Assembly (NCBI GenBank): GCA_946902875.1
Contig: OX336343.1
Coordinates: 15,733,596-15,797,595, forward strand
DNA: 64,000 bases
Direction: 5' to 3'
From: Nematopogon swammerdamellus
Taxonomy: Eukaryota > Arthropoda > Insecta > Lepidoptera > Adelidae
The position numbers and the translations under genes were made by a program. The notes beneath the pieces are model-generated. The model ran no database searches and had not been told where the DNA came from. It saw nothing but the letters and a program-made list of their open reading frames with translations. Shown piece after piece: positions 58,201 to 64,000 of the stretch (its first letter is position 1; the number at the start of each line of letters is the position of its first letter).

Positions 58201-61200
58201 GAACTAAGTGCGAGGCCGAAGGCCGAGCTGCGTTCAGGTAAACCAAAAACCCTCTTCCGCCTTCGGGCCTCGCCCTTAAAGACTTCCTTTCTTCGATAGA
58301 ATATAATATCGTTTACTCAATCTATTTATTTCATAAAATAAAAAAGTAATATTAATAACTAAAGAATTAAAACCTACCTAACAAACATTAAAATAACTAT
58401 CAAAACGGGCATTTTCAAATGTTCTTAGAGCACTTGCGGCATTACCCCGCTGGATGGCAAGGCTTACCCTTTGAATGAAGTAAATAAGCCCTTGATGGCG
58501 GGACACCAGTTGCGTCAACCAGCAGAGGCCCAAGCCTCTTTTGGCTTCACTGCTCATGGACCGAGGGTTTCAACCGCAAACGCAACAAATTCGAAATCTT
58601 GAATTATATTTCTATATTTGTTGCGTTTGAGGCTCTCCGCCCCAGCCTCGGCCGCGCCAGCCGCTCTTGAAGATGTCCTAACATGACTTGGAGCCAATGT
58701 GAAAATAGGCCATGGCACTAAGGTGATAGCATCGGGCCTCTTGCCATTCAGCCGGGAATAACCGCGAGGTTCTAGGATGCACGGTATATTTGCCGTCAGA
58801 AGCGTGGACTTTATAATAAAATTTAAATTAAATTAACTCAATCTTAATATTAATTAACTTTATTCGAGATGATTTAGCTTCTTCCTGAACGCAGCTCGGC
58901 CTTCGGCCTCGCCCTTATTTACTTGCTTTCTTCGAGATGGTTTATCATTTGTCAGAACGTAGCTCGGCCTTCGGCCTCGCCTTAGTTACTTACTTTCTTC
59001 AAAAATGTTTACCTTTTTCCTGAACGCAGCTCGGCCTACGGCCTCGCCTTAGTTACTTGCTTTCTTCGAGATGGTTTATGGTCTTCCCGAATAGAGCACG
59101 GCCTTCGGCCTCGCCCTTAGTTACTTACTTTTTTCAAGATGGTTTAGCTTCTTCCTGAACGCAGCTCGGCCTTCGGCCTGGCCCTTAGTTACTTGCTTTC
59201 TTCGAGATGGTTTTGCATTTATCCGAACGTAGCTCGGCCTTCGGCCTCGCCTTAGTTACTTACTTTCTTCAAGATGGTTTAGCTTTTTCCTGAACGCAGC
59301 TCGGCCTGCGGCCTCGCCCATAGTTACTTTCATCGAGAAAGAATATCGTTTACGTGAGCGCAGATCCGCCTTCGGGCCCACATTTAGTAACTTACTTTCT
59401 TTTTTTGAAATACGAATTTCACGCGAGCGAAGCCGTTATTGCACCAATGACAGCGACATAACTTCGACTTTCAATTATCTTTTTTATTTATCAAACAATT
59501 TGTCACCGGCCAGCTCACGTCGAGATGACAGTTCTCCGTTGTCAACATGACATTTAAAATTGTTTTTTACCTTTACTTTGGATTACGTGATTTTTATTAT
59601 ATTTTTTAATTATTATGCTAATCCGGGGTATACACTGTCACTATAAAAAGTTTCGTCAAATTCCGTTCAGTGGTTTTTGCGAGAGCGCGTACAAATAGAC
59701 ATTTTTGCATTTACGATTTTATTATATGTATAGAAAGAATAGATATGTATAGACTATTGTGTTCAAGTTATAAAAAAGAAGAACTGTCATTTTCGTTGTA
59801 TCTACTTATTTTTAAATTTCGAATGAATATTTTATTCAAATTGTATTTGCTGCCAGTTCTCAAGATATAATTACGTACTTTGGACTACGTGATTTTAAAC
59901 GCGCAATAATGTTTATAATTGTTAAATTTTTTTTTTTATTATTTTTTTTACGTATTATGTTAACCCGGCATATAAACTGCCACTATACAAAGTTTCGTCT
60001 AATTCCGTTCGGTGGTTTTTGCGTGATGCGCGTACAGACAAACAAACAAACAAACAAAAATTTTAAAAACTGTTCTAAAATGTTCAGTATCTTATTTTAA
60101 GCCACCCTGGTTAGTTTTTTTCTGAATACATTCAATGTACAGACTTTCTTACCTTTACGATTTTATTATATGTATAGATTATTATGCTAATCCGGGGTAT
60201 ACACTGTCACTATAAAAAGTTTCGTCAAATTCCGTTCAGTGGTTTTTGCGAGAGCGCGTACAAATAGACATTTTTGCATTTACGATTTTATTATATGTAT
60301 AGAAAGAATAGATATGTATAGACTATTGTGTTCAAGTTATAAAAAAGAAGAACTGTCATTTTCGTTGTATCTACTTATTTTTAAATTTCGAATGAATATT
60401 TTATTCAAATTGTATTTGCTGCCAGTTCTCAAGATATAATTACGTACTTTGGACTACGTGATTTTAAACGCGCAATAATGTTTATAATTGTTAAATTTTT
60501 TTTTTTATTATTTTTTTTACGTATTATGTTAACCCGGCATATAAACTGCCACTATACAAAGTTTCGTCTAATTCCGTTCGGTGGTTTTTGCGTGATGCGC
60601 GTACAGACAAACAAACAAACAAACAAAAATTTTAAAAACTGTTCTAAAATGTTCAGTATCTTATTTTAAGCCACCCTGGTTAGTTTTTTTCTGAATACAT
60701 TCAATGTACAGACTTTCTTACCTTTACGATTTTATTATATGTATAGATAAACGCATCGCACGCAATGATAGTGCTATGTATGTCACCGGCAATCTGTATA
60801 ATCCGGTATTCTATAGAATACCTAGGCATTCTATAGAATACCGGATAATGGCTTAAAACGCTTAGGCAATGTATGAAATATCATTTATTTCGTACTTTGC
60901 CTAGGCAATCTATAGAATGCCTAATGACCAGCCGGCAAAGTGTTTTAAATTTGGTTTAACCTGACCTAACCTGAATATGACACTGGAAAGACAAGGCGGC
61001 TCCTTTCGTGAACACTTGGCTCGAAACGAAACATAACATAAACGACATGCGCCGCTTCAACATTACGTTAGGGTTAATTTATAGAAAATGCGTCGCATCT
61101 TCTATAAATTAACCCTGGTTATATTTTTTTAAACCACCAAAACTAAATTAACTAAAGTAATCTAAATTAACGTAAATTTAACACATTTCCGATTCCTGTT

Positions 61201-63910
61201 TAGGAAATGAGGCCTTTTATTTATGTCATTTTATACTTTACCTGATCTCCTAATGGCATTCTATAAAATGCTTAGGCAATCTATAGATTGCCTAGGCATA
61301 GTGTGTAATGAATGACTAATGATTAACAGCAGATAAAATATTTTATACATTGACTAGACGGACCCGGTAGTGTATAGAATTCTATACAATGACTGAATTA
61401 TATACTTTGCCGGTAACATATACATTTTAAGTCCGATAGAGAGGGAGAAAGGTCAGCGACGCGCGAATGAACTAAGTTCATAGAGACAAAGTAAAATGGA
61501 AGGGGACTGAGGGAGGATTCAGACCTGTGACGAAGATCATGGTGGAGATAATGTTGCTGCGGTCTGGGTCCGTCTCGGACATGCAGAGCGCTGGACACAG
61601 AATGAAGGGGATCGCCACGATAGCGCCGATCATAGTCAGGTAATGCTGCGGACAAAGTCAAAAACACTTCAACAAACACTGAGTTTATTTTGAAACTAAT
61701 TAGTAATTACCTTTGTGTCAAAAATATGTCCACTGCATCTTTCCCGTGTATGTCGTAAAAAAGGGATACGTCTCCCTTCTTATATTACTAGGTGGTAGGG
61801 TTTAACCCGCCCGGGTTGGTACCACCGCACTGAATAAAAAGTCGGTCGAAACGGCTATGTAAATAGTTTGTGTTTTCCGTCCAGTTCAGTGTAGCCGGCA
61901 AGACCGAAGGGAAGCACTGACGTGGCACCAAGTTCACCCGGTGTTATGGGCTAACATCACGGATGTTGTAGGTGATGTAGCCAACCGTGTCAGTTTCCAT
62001 AAAAAAAAAATTACCAATATGAAAATCATGTAGATAGGTAATTAGAACAAAATTAGGACGTAGGTATTGAAAGATAGAATTAGGTAGATCTAGTTCCTTA
62101 ATGCAAAGAGTATAGTCGATCGGCCATGCATGACTGAAATGTCTGTCACAGGGTCATCAAAACTTCTAAGCGATTGATCGTACCAAGTTGAAATTTGGTA
62201 CGAAATAGAGAATGTTATTTCTTTAACGGTAGGTAGCAGTCCTGGATTTCCCATTAGGCCGTATAGTCCGCGGCCTAGGGGCGGCAGATTTCCGAAGGCG
62301 CTAAAGAATATTACAAGTGTAACACTTGCGCTATGGTACAGTGTAAGCCGTCAAGTTTGTGCGCGATTATGGACGCAATTATACTCAAGCAAGTCACTTG
62401 TGGATAGATTTCATTTGTGTAAAAGTTTTAATTCCCCATTGCGACTTAGTAATACGTGGTAATACTCCTATCCTATGTTATTTATGTTTTGTGCGGGCGA
62501 GGAAAGTCAAGTAGCCTATACTTAAGAACAGTACAAGTCCGGCACTGGTAGGTAGGTATACAGAAATAACGGAAATACATACTCATATTTACTTACTTAT
62601 TGCAATATTTTCCATCTACGCTACAGTTTCAATATTAATGCAAGCGTGATATGATATGTTATAAACGTGTATTGACAACTCTTGCAGGAACCTATCTATT
62701 AGGTAAATACCTAGGTAGTTAGAAATAGACAGCGCTAACTGCTAATCCCTACAATAAACTGAACACACAAGTGTTAGTAGCGAGGCTGGCAATGTTTGTC
62801 GACTGACACCAAGTGCTAACAAGTCCTTGAGTGAGAAGGTTTAGATGATTGAACTGACAGCTCGGTGCATGAGGGATATACCTAGGTACCAGTTCCTATT
62901 TTCAGAAGCTACTTCCATGCAAGGACAGACAATGTGGCAACAACTTCGATTGGTCTGTTTACCACAATGCATTTAAGATGCAAAATAATACGGTTAAGTA
63001 CTGAAGTATTTATATGTATTTAAGTAAGTATATAGGTATGTAAGTCCTGGATATACGAGTAACTAATGGGTGGACGGCAGATGGATGACCAACTGCGAGG
63101 AAACTGAAAAGGCAACGCGCCAACGACACGACGACGCAGTTTTACATCGTCTCTCTATAATCAAGTCAAATACACACTTACATTACCTTGCATCATCAAA
63201 TCATCATTCATCACATATCTTACCTAGGATTAGCCAAATCAATTTGAAACACTAGATATTCTATAGTTCAGTGTAGCTGGCACGACCGAAGGGAAGCACT
63301 GTCATGGCACTTAGTTCACCATGGTGTTATGGGCTGATATCACGGATGGTATTACATATTTGATGTAGCCAACCGTGTCAGTTTCCGTTTAAAAATACTA
63401 TTGGTTGTGTTCTATGAAAATTCGGATATCGGAGTTTCTTACAAACTGTCATGACATGACCTAAAAATTACTAAATTTACTATAAACTTAAATTGAACTA
63501 TAATTAAAAATAATCGTCCATAGGGATCATTAGCATGGTCCCCATGACATGCCATGACTGAAGCGGCGTTCCCCCTCTGGATCGCCAGGCTGATTCTCTG
63601 CGAGATTCTCTGTCATTGTCCCATAGAATAACTAACACCTTCCCGAGCACCTTCCATACCATGGAAACATACCTAACAAACAACACACGTACCTACTATG
63701 AGAAAAAGCGTAAACCCAAAGAGTAAACCTCGAATTCGGGGCGATGCCAACCTGTAGTGCCATGAAGATACAGAGATACCAAGGAGGAATATCGTCGATC
63801 CCATATGTGATGTCCGCGCGGCGACGCTCCTCACCACCACCGCCGCCGGCGCCGCTGGCGTCCTGTTTGCCTGGTATCGGCTCCCCAGGCGCTTCCTCCG
63901 CGTTGCTATG
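43138..63910 (-). CDS. SLC23 family nucleobase/ascorbate transporter, 12 of its exons
   Basis: Exons in transcript order: 63752-63910, 61525-61645, 56180-56413, 55963-56098, 53739-53859, 52805-52946, 52301-52414, 51376-51515, 51038-51185, 50100-50321, 49236-49359, 43138-43222. All junction phases agree and give about 581 residues ending in TGA; the first exon(s) lie past 64000. Family marks: a QH pair in the first membrane segment (MALQ|HYLTM), the block TFGCRLPIVQGGT, the ESI of segment 8, and the nucleobase-ascorbate signature ENVGAIGVTK. SLC23/NAT proteins are 12-14-pass plasma-membrane carriers of ascorbate or nucleobases; which one this protein carries cannot be told from sequence alone. 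The length is usual for the family. Most introns are filled with transposons. No premature stop was seen. Confidence 0.95.
43323..44292 (+). mobile_element. Internally deleted mariner transposon
   Basis: The 19-bp inverted ends ggctgttccgaaaattgtt (43323-43341) and its exact inverse (44274-44292) bound about 970 bp. TA follows the right end; the left TA is not preserved (tg). This is shorter than the usual ~1.3 kb. It lies in the last SLC23 intron, opposite to the gene. Confidence 0.88.
43501..44155 (+). pseudogene. Mariner transposase, broken
   Basis: 43501-43767 encodes the N-terminal HTH region (MDVSREAFRVMIFYDYKLG, WFREFKRGRKNLNDDPRPG) and stops early. Beyond a deletion and frameshifts, about 43905-43950 reads ILFHQDNAPAHT, and about 44020-44050 reads YSPDLAPCDFF, the conserved catalytic-domain end. 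The region around the first catalytic Asp is missing, so it is non-functional. Confidence 0.85.
44337..44450 (-). repeat. Worn SINE-like repeat relic
   Basis: 'ttgacacggccggacagg', 'gtaaactgaactggacgga' and 'tttcaacctactttttatattcggtggg' recall the reverse SINE-like unit of 24022-24340, but are much diverged. Confidence 0.5.
44874..44919. repeat. Short hairpin, twin of 1791-1835
   Basis: 18-bp arms (one mismatch) around agcgcagcga; see the first copy. Confidence 0.75.
45130..45264 (+). repeat. Left arm of a palindromic tRNA-derived SINE pair, split by R1
   Basis: 'tggctcagcggg' (45160-45171) matches the pol III A box, and 'gtcgtttcaaatcttg' lies at B-box distance. The reverse complement of this stretch is at 48690-48800. 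The palindrome arm continues, after the R1 insertion, at 48211. Confidence 0.7.
45236..47941 (+). CDS. R1-clade ORF2: endonuclease C-terminus, reverse transcriptase, zinc knuckle
   Basis: 901 codons without a stop. The first ten codons, including both possible starts (45236, 45257), are host DNA and target duplication; element sequence begins at 45265. Domains by residue: partial AP-endonuclease (about 11-100: ALDANAKSVLWHS, SSDHRLI); RT (about 340-640) with SYRPIMLLPVLGKIFEKVL, FVDISGAFDNLWWPSVM (about 455), GCPQGSVFGPTIWN (about 515) and catalytic YADD (about 541); C-terminal CCHC knuckle CECGEPIDSVDHVLFEC (about 836-852). 'ISGAFDN.WW' and the single C-terminal CCHC without RNase H place it in the R1 clade. 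The endonuclease is incomplete, so it is probably not autonomous; the open frame indicates a young insertion. Confidence 0.93.
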   Translation: MGKYVYIMGNIVIALDANAKSVLWHSRHTDDNGRKLDDLIAKHNLFVTNEFGQPGTYCHHGETNIDVTLCTEKLLGKMHNWKVNVDATSSDHRLITWDVTKEAVDLADTVDRYQLKKADWEKFDVCLQERWGDLDLTGNACIEGKVEAITKAIADAADASIPKKRVPLQKKVVWWNAELADKKANFMAIRKIYLATDRSDRERLREEYTNVRNDYFDSISHAKQCSFEKFVTEHGNDDPWGLVYKYQADKLGKSAILSSLSYEGVTTDNWEETSRLLLDRLLPDDDPEKDTAQQKDLRDRINDYVSPVGDAEPIRGIDVELAIRSIKAGKAPGLDNLNGEIITKAWPVVGEAVVDLFNDCLDKGEYPKSWKESSVVIIAKGGERDLSDPKSYRPIMLLPVLGKIFEKVLVNKVLCKFDDRLSSNQYGFRPRVSTEDATVELYNRVENSSSKYVLGIFVDISGAFDNLWWPSVMDSLRKLDCPGNAYKLVKDYFSGRKATVCSKYGSVAKLVTKGCPQGSVFGPTIWNIVFDGSIDREVDEISYADDKVIIIHGDSRKELEQKAQNAIDRMNDWCKSVKMTLSTSKTVMMLLKGKLDTNRPPTVKLDGRSLTMVKSFKYLGVMLDEKLGVGSHVTMICEKSKKLFHALAKVASATWGLRQKALTIIYRGVVEAVLTYASASWSRRLNCRHIRQIRSAQRSILLRVIRAYRTVSTEAVFAIACVLPIDILIQERVSMFSRKSGICERYERYRDIEIGTDDLPMTIKRKFKERSVEIWQDEWAKCEKGHLTREFIPRVIVKMRGKKVFRVNHELVQFLTGHGKFGKYFFRFGIIDNSICECGEPIDSVDHVLFECSLSDNARGALESVVQNAGLVWPISKDLFLDDRVIEGFRAFCAEVIRERS
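45265..48197 (+). mobile_element. R1-clade non-LTR retrotransposon, 5'-truncated, 13-bp target duplication
   Basis: Exact 13-bp direct repeats atatcatgggaaa at 45252-45264 and 48198-48210 flank about 2.93 kb. The 3' end is a short (gaat)n tail (48183-48197) rather than poly-A. Removing the insert restores the palindromic host repeat. The element lacks its 5' UTR, ORF1 and the N-terminal part of the endonuclease, as usual for target-primed insertion. It lies in the last SLC23 intron in antisense. Confidence 0.92.
48211..48800. repeat. Large palindrome (right part of the SINE pair)
   Basis: 48211-48290 ('gtggtcaagttcgagtcgag', 'agagggttccgtacc') recurs at 48352-48440 and, inverted, at 48590-48695. 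The inverse of the tRNA-like SINE follows to 48800. Inner arms 'catgaacttttgttttggtc' and their inverse meet near 48580. Confidence 0.8.
48880..49215 (+). pseudogene. Jockey-type LINE 3' end, 5'-truncated
   Basis: It encodes HRFSKSFLCRTAKIWNGLP and a short tail. The 3' UTR ('catggcgcctctctta', 'ccgttgaagttttgg', 'gccggctgtctttaaa') parallels 25330-25597. It ends about 20 bp before an SLC23 splice donor. Confidence 0.75.
49236..49359 (-). CDS. SLC23 exon: cytosolic tail
   Basis: Acceptor gcacgcacag|GCA, donor CGCAG|GTATGT. It encodes GTDEERGLAEWGRQM, an Ala/Gly-rich stretch, and TYDFPVGMSYIR. A MITE begins only 25 bp upstream of the exon start (at 49385). Confidence 0.93.
49385..49654. mobile_element. 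MITE, 270 bp, perfect 39-bp inverted ends
   Basis: The left end gacggaggttacacgctagg... (49385-49423) is the exact reverse complement of 49616-49654; ATA flanks both sides (3-bp target duplication, Harbinger-like size). The interior has repeated 'catcagtctgg' and inverse 'ccagactgatgg'. No ORF. It lies just upstream of an SLC23 acceptor. Confidence 0.9.
50100..50321 (-). CDS. SLC23 exon: final membrane segments
   Basis: Acceptor tgttttcag|GTC, donor CCG|GTGAGT. It encodes LSALQYVNLNSARNLYIVGF, SLFFPLVLTRWM and a last hydrophobic run ending CLLDNLIP (family 'DNTIPGT'). Confidence 0.95.
50583..50920. mobile_element. hAT-type MITE, copy 1, 8-bp target duplication
   Basis: Ends cagtcctgga and (reversed) cagtgccgta. 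Flanking direct repeats cttccagt on both sides. Interior 'ttaggccgtataggccgcgg' and 'aggggcggcaga' are typical of hAT MITEs. In an SLC23 intron. Confidence 0.88.
51038..51185 (-). CDS. SLC23 exon: segments 10-11
   Basis: Acceptor gcattgcag|GTA, donor TCG|GTTCAT. It encodes VGSRRVVQWAAGLMVLQG, GKLGAVFIIIPQPIVGG and LFCVMFGMISAF. Confidence 0.94.
51376..51515 (-). CDS. SLC23 exon: NAT signature motif
   Basis: Acceptor cactgatag|ATG, donor AAG|GTTCTT. It encodes PPPPLHAINRGLGTEGLGTM, LWGSGNGTNTFG and ENVGAIGVTK, which fits the family signature [QEP]NxGxxxxT[RKG]. Confidence 0.96.
52301..52414 (-). CDS. SLC23 exon: conserved ESI of segment 8
   Basis: Acceptor attcgacag|GGC, donor GCG|GTAAGC. 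It encodes QWGVPTVSLAGVLGMLAGV and LACTVESISYYPTTARMC. The Glu of VESI is a substrate-site residue in studied NAT proteins. Confidence 0.94.
52805..52946 (-). CDS. SLC23 exon: membrane segment and extracellular loop
   Basis: Acceptor aaatacag|GTG, donor CAG|GTGCTC. It encodes VLLTIVIMWMICLALTLSEQ, a polar loop, and APWFRVPYP, matching the conserved 'PW..VPYPGQWG' context. Confidence 0.93.
53201..53573 (+). repeat. Full-length tRNA-headed SINE, copy 1
   Basis: A box 'tagctcagtggtgc' (53211) and B box 'gtggttcggattcc' (about 53302) mark a pol III promoter. Between them is a 5S-like stretch, 'cgcggtcagtacttgg'. The body has 'tggtagggtttatcccgccc' and 'gtcgaaacggctatgtaaat'; it ends 'tttccataaaaaaaa'. 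In an SLC23 intron. Confidence 0.85.
53739..53859 (-). CDS. SLC23 exon: TFTLLTIFSQ segment
   Basis: Acceptor actgccacag|CAC, donor CCG|GTCAGT. It encodes TFTLLTIFSQCMAEVRVPLP, then YRKSVGLQLTWFPLFKLFP. Confidence 0.93.
54430..54600 (+). mobile_element. Helitron fragment without 3' end
   Basis: It shares a pyrimidine tract, 'aaactccggaaccactgaac' and 'gctataggctatat' with 20146-20290. It is cut off by the SINE that follows at 54611. Confidence 0.55.
54611..54970 (+). repeat. tRNA-headed SINE, copy 2
   Basis: The same A box (54620) and B box (about 54735) and the same tail as 53201-53573. Both tRNA-like and 5S-like parts are present but more diverged; the 3' tail is shortened. Confidence 0.8.
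55898..55915. repeat. G homopolymer and purine-rich tract
   Basis: A G run followed by (ga)n up to about 55945, directly downstream (in gene sense) of the SLC23 GC donor. Confidence 0.85.
55963..56098 (-). CDS. SLC23 exon with a GC-AG donor
   Basis: Acceptor gattgcag|GTT; donor GG|GCAAGT (GC instead of GT, otherwise consensus). It encodes YFGIIGMLLRLVTPLTIVP and TVALVGITLF, ending HWGIAA. Phase 2 at the end joins correctly to the exon at 53859, so the GC donor is needed. Confidence 0.9.
56180..56413 (-). CDS. SLC23 exon: TFGCRLPIVQGGT core
   Basis: Acceptor aacttcag|GCC, donor GTG|GTAAGT. It encodes LITWLQSTFGCRLPIVQGG, then FLVPTLAILNLPAWRCP, a cytosolic helix with EERRQTWMTRM, and ELSGAIAVSALFQVFCG. 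Highly typical of animal SLC23. Confidence 0.96.
56963..57090. repeat. Foldback element, 128 bp
   Basis: Outer arms caggtctattcttgtaaa and its inverse; inner arms ggcgctgagagccactt and its inverse around 'acta'. CTG lies on both sides. It resembles a short MITE. Confidence 0.8.
57105..57275 (-). pseudogene. Relic of Jockey-type LINE 3' end
   Basis: The reverse strand has 'ccttggggatcttcaa' and 'gagcgtggtttcgcgagg' blocks as in 25330-25597; much diverged. Confidence 0.5.
58310..58780 (-). pseudogene. Captured retroelement C-terminus in Helitron B
   Basis: The reverse complement matches 41340-41880 throughout: 'ggctgaatggcaagaggccc', the VETLGPW region, and the QRGNAASVL region. It carries its own indels, so both Helitrons inherited an already broken fragment or decayed separately. 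Confidence 0.65.
59609..60746 (-). repeat. 569-bp tandem duplication at the Helitron 5' end
   Basis: 59609-60177 and 60178-60746 appear identical by eye. Each unit contains two versions of the Helitron 5' terminus: one at its outer border (60747/60178) and one internal (60303/59734). Confidence 0.9.
60775..61427. mobile_element. Palindrome-rich MITE-like element
   Basis: The left end 'tgtcaccggcaatctgtataat' -like and the right end, reversed, 'tgttaccggcaaagtatataat' -like form inverted termini. Inside are many nested palindromes: 'ggcattctatagaatacc', 'ggcaatctatagattgcc' joined by cctagg. There is also a perfect hairpin at about 61070-61117 with 18-bp arms (agggttaatttatagaa). No ORF. Confidence 0.65.
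61525..61645 (-). CDS. SLC23 exon: QH motif, segments 1-2
   Basis: Acceptor gtccgcag|CAT, donor ACAG|GTCTGA. It starts HYLTMIGAIVAIPFILCPAL, completing the QH motif conserved in this family, and ends NIISTMIFVT. Confidence 0.93.
61725..62010 (+). repeat. SINE-like repeat, forward, 5'-truncated
   Basis: 'cccgtgtatgtcgtaaaa', 'taggtggtagggtttaaccc', 'agttcagtgtagccggca', and 'gtcagtttccat' with an A tail: the forward version of 24022-24340. Confidence 0.8.
62237..62547. mobile_element. hAT-type MITE, copy 2, 8-bp target duplication
   Basis: Ends cagtcctgga and (reversed) cagtgccgga; direct repeats gtaggtag at 62229-62236 and 62548-62555. The interior is similar to 50583-50920. Confidence 0.9.
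63266..63392 (+). repeat. SINE 3' tail fragment
   Basis: 'gttcagtgtagctggcacga', 'atgggctgatatcacgga', 'aaccgtgtcagtttcc'; the A tail is lost. Confidence 0.7.
63515..63645 (-). pseudogene. Retroelement C-terminus fragment
   Basis: The minus strand reads QRISLAIQRGNAASVM near 63600-63550, the same conserved end as in 14885 and 41340-41880 but from a different copy. In an SLC23 intron. Confidence 0.55.
63752..63910 (-). CDS. SLC23 exon: cytosolic N-terminus into membrane segment 1
   Basis: Acceptor tatatccag|CAT, donor CAG|GTTGGC, phase 0 at both ends, 53 codons. It encodes a Gly-rich, Glu/Arg-rich cytosolic stretch, then ADITYGIDDIPPWYLCIFMALQ-type start of the conserved core (family 'Y.I...PPWY'). 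This is the first exon visible. Confidence 0.92.
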
Positions 63911-64000
63911 CTGGATATAACAGGATATAGTCATTCGCGTTTTGAGTATTTTTTCCACGATTTTAATTATTACAGTTTACAGAGTAACGTGCATTGTATC

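Larger units (their letters stand above)
57938..60747 (-). mobile_element. Non-autonomous Helitron B with mirrored arrays and tandem 5' ends
   Basis: On the minus strand: A|TCTATACATATAATAAAATC at 60747 and ...CTAG|T at 57941-57938 behind the GC-rich hairpin, i.e. a complete Helitron. Internal order matches Helitron A: 5' segment, array of about eight ~67-bp units (59400-58865), captured retroelement tail (about 58780-58310), inverted array (about 58260-57975), hairpin. It is longer than A mainly because its 5' segment is expanded and carries a 569-bp tandem duplication. It lies in an SLC23 intron in the same orientation as the gene. Confidence 0.85.

Noticed and set aside
59670..60669. Duplicated 66- and 63-codon frames as a tandem gene pair
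   Set aside because: They lie wholly in the 569-bp Helitron 5'-end duplication, are AT-rich and lack any domain.

Overview
The window is anonymous nuclear DNA of an insect, almost certainly a moth or butterfly (Lepidoptera). Support for this comes from AT-rich, intron-heavy, repeat-saturated sequence, the many Helitron ends carrying the GC-rich 'cccgcggcttcgctcgcg' terminus, the 'gggttccgtacc / ggccaagtgcgagtc' repeat family, an R1-clade LINE, and an insect-type SLC23 gene. I see no prokaryotic gene organisation, rRNA, CRISPR array or canonical tRNA gene.

Only two host protein genes can be supported. (1) 5555-6403, minus strand: the terminal coding exon of a two-pass membrane protein that I cannot name. 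(2) 43138-63910, minus strand: twelve exons of an SLC23 / nucleobase-ascorbate transporter, joined in consistent phase to about 581 residues; only the first exon(s) lie beyond the right edge. It carries the family QH motif and the signature ENVGAIGVTK. CpG-rich patches at 35.2-35.7 kb and 38.6-38.76 kb could be promoters or first exons of other genes, but this is unproven.

Layout. 1-5.5 kb: AT-rich, nearly featureless. 5.5-6.4 kb: membrane-protein exon. 7.6-9.2 kb: rearranged Jockey-type LINE relic. 9.2-17 kb: fragments of several repeat families. 17.08-17.90 kb: piggyBac-type non-autonomous element. 18-31 kb: LINE tails, SINE-like repeats, Helitron ends and foldbacks. 31-40 kb: hairpins, two CpG-rich patches and retroelement tails. 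40.40-42.26 kb: non-autonomous Helitron with mirrored tandem arrays. 43.1-63.9 kb: the SLC23 gene, whose introns hold a deleted mariner, an intact-frame R1-clade LINE inserted in a palindromic SINE, a MITE with perfect 39-bp inverted ends, two hAT MITEs with perfect 8-bp target duplications, full-length SINEs, a foldback, a second Helitron with a tandemly repeated 5' end, and a palindrome-rich MITE.

Nothing here is a multi-gene defence or metabolic system. The most unusual structure is the Helitron pair (40.40-42.26 kb and 57.94-60.75 kb, opposite orientations). Each has inverted arrays of a ~67-bp unit flanking a captured piece of a retroelement C-terminus; one copy has a 569-bp unit repeated in tandem with its border exactly at the Helitron 5' terminus. 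All readings were made by eye; no search or alignment was run.
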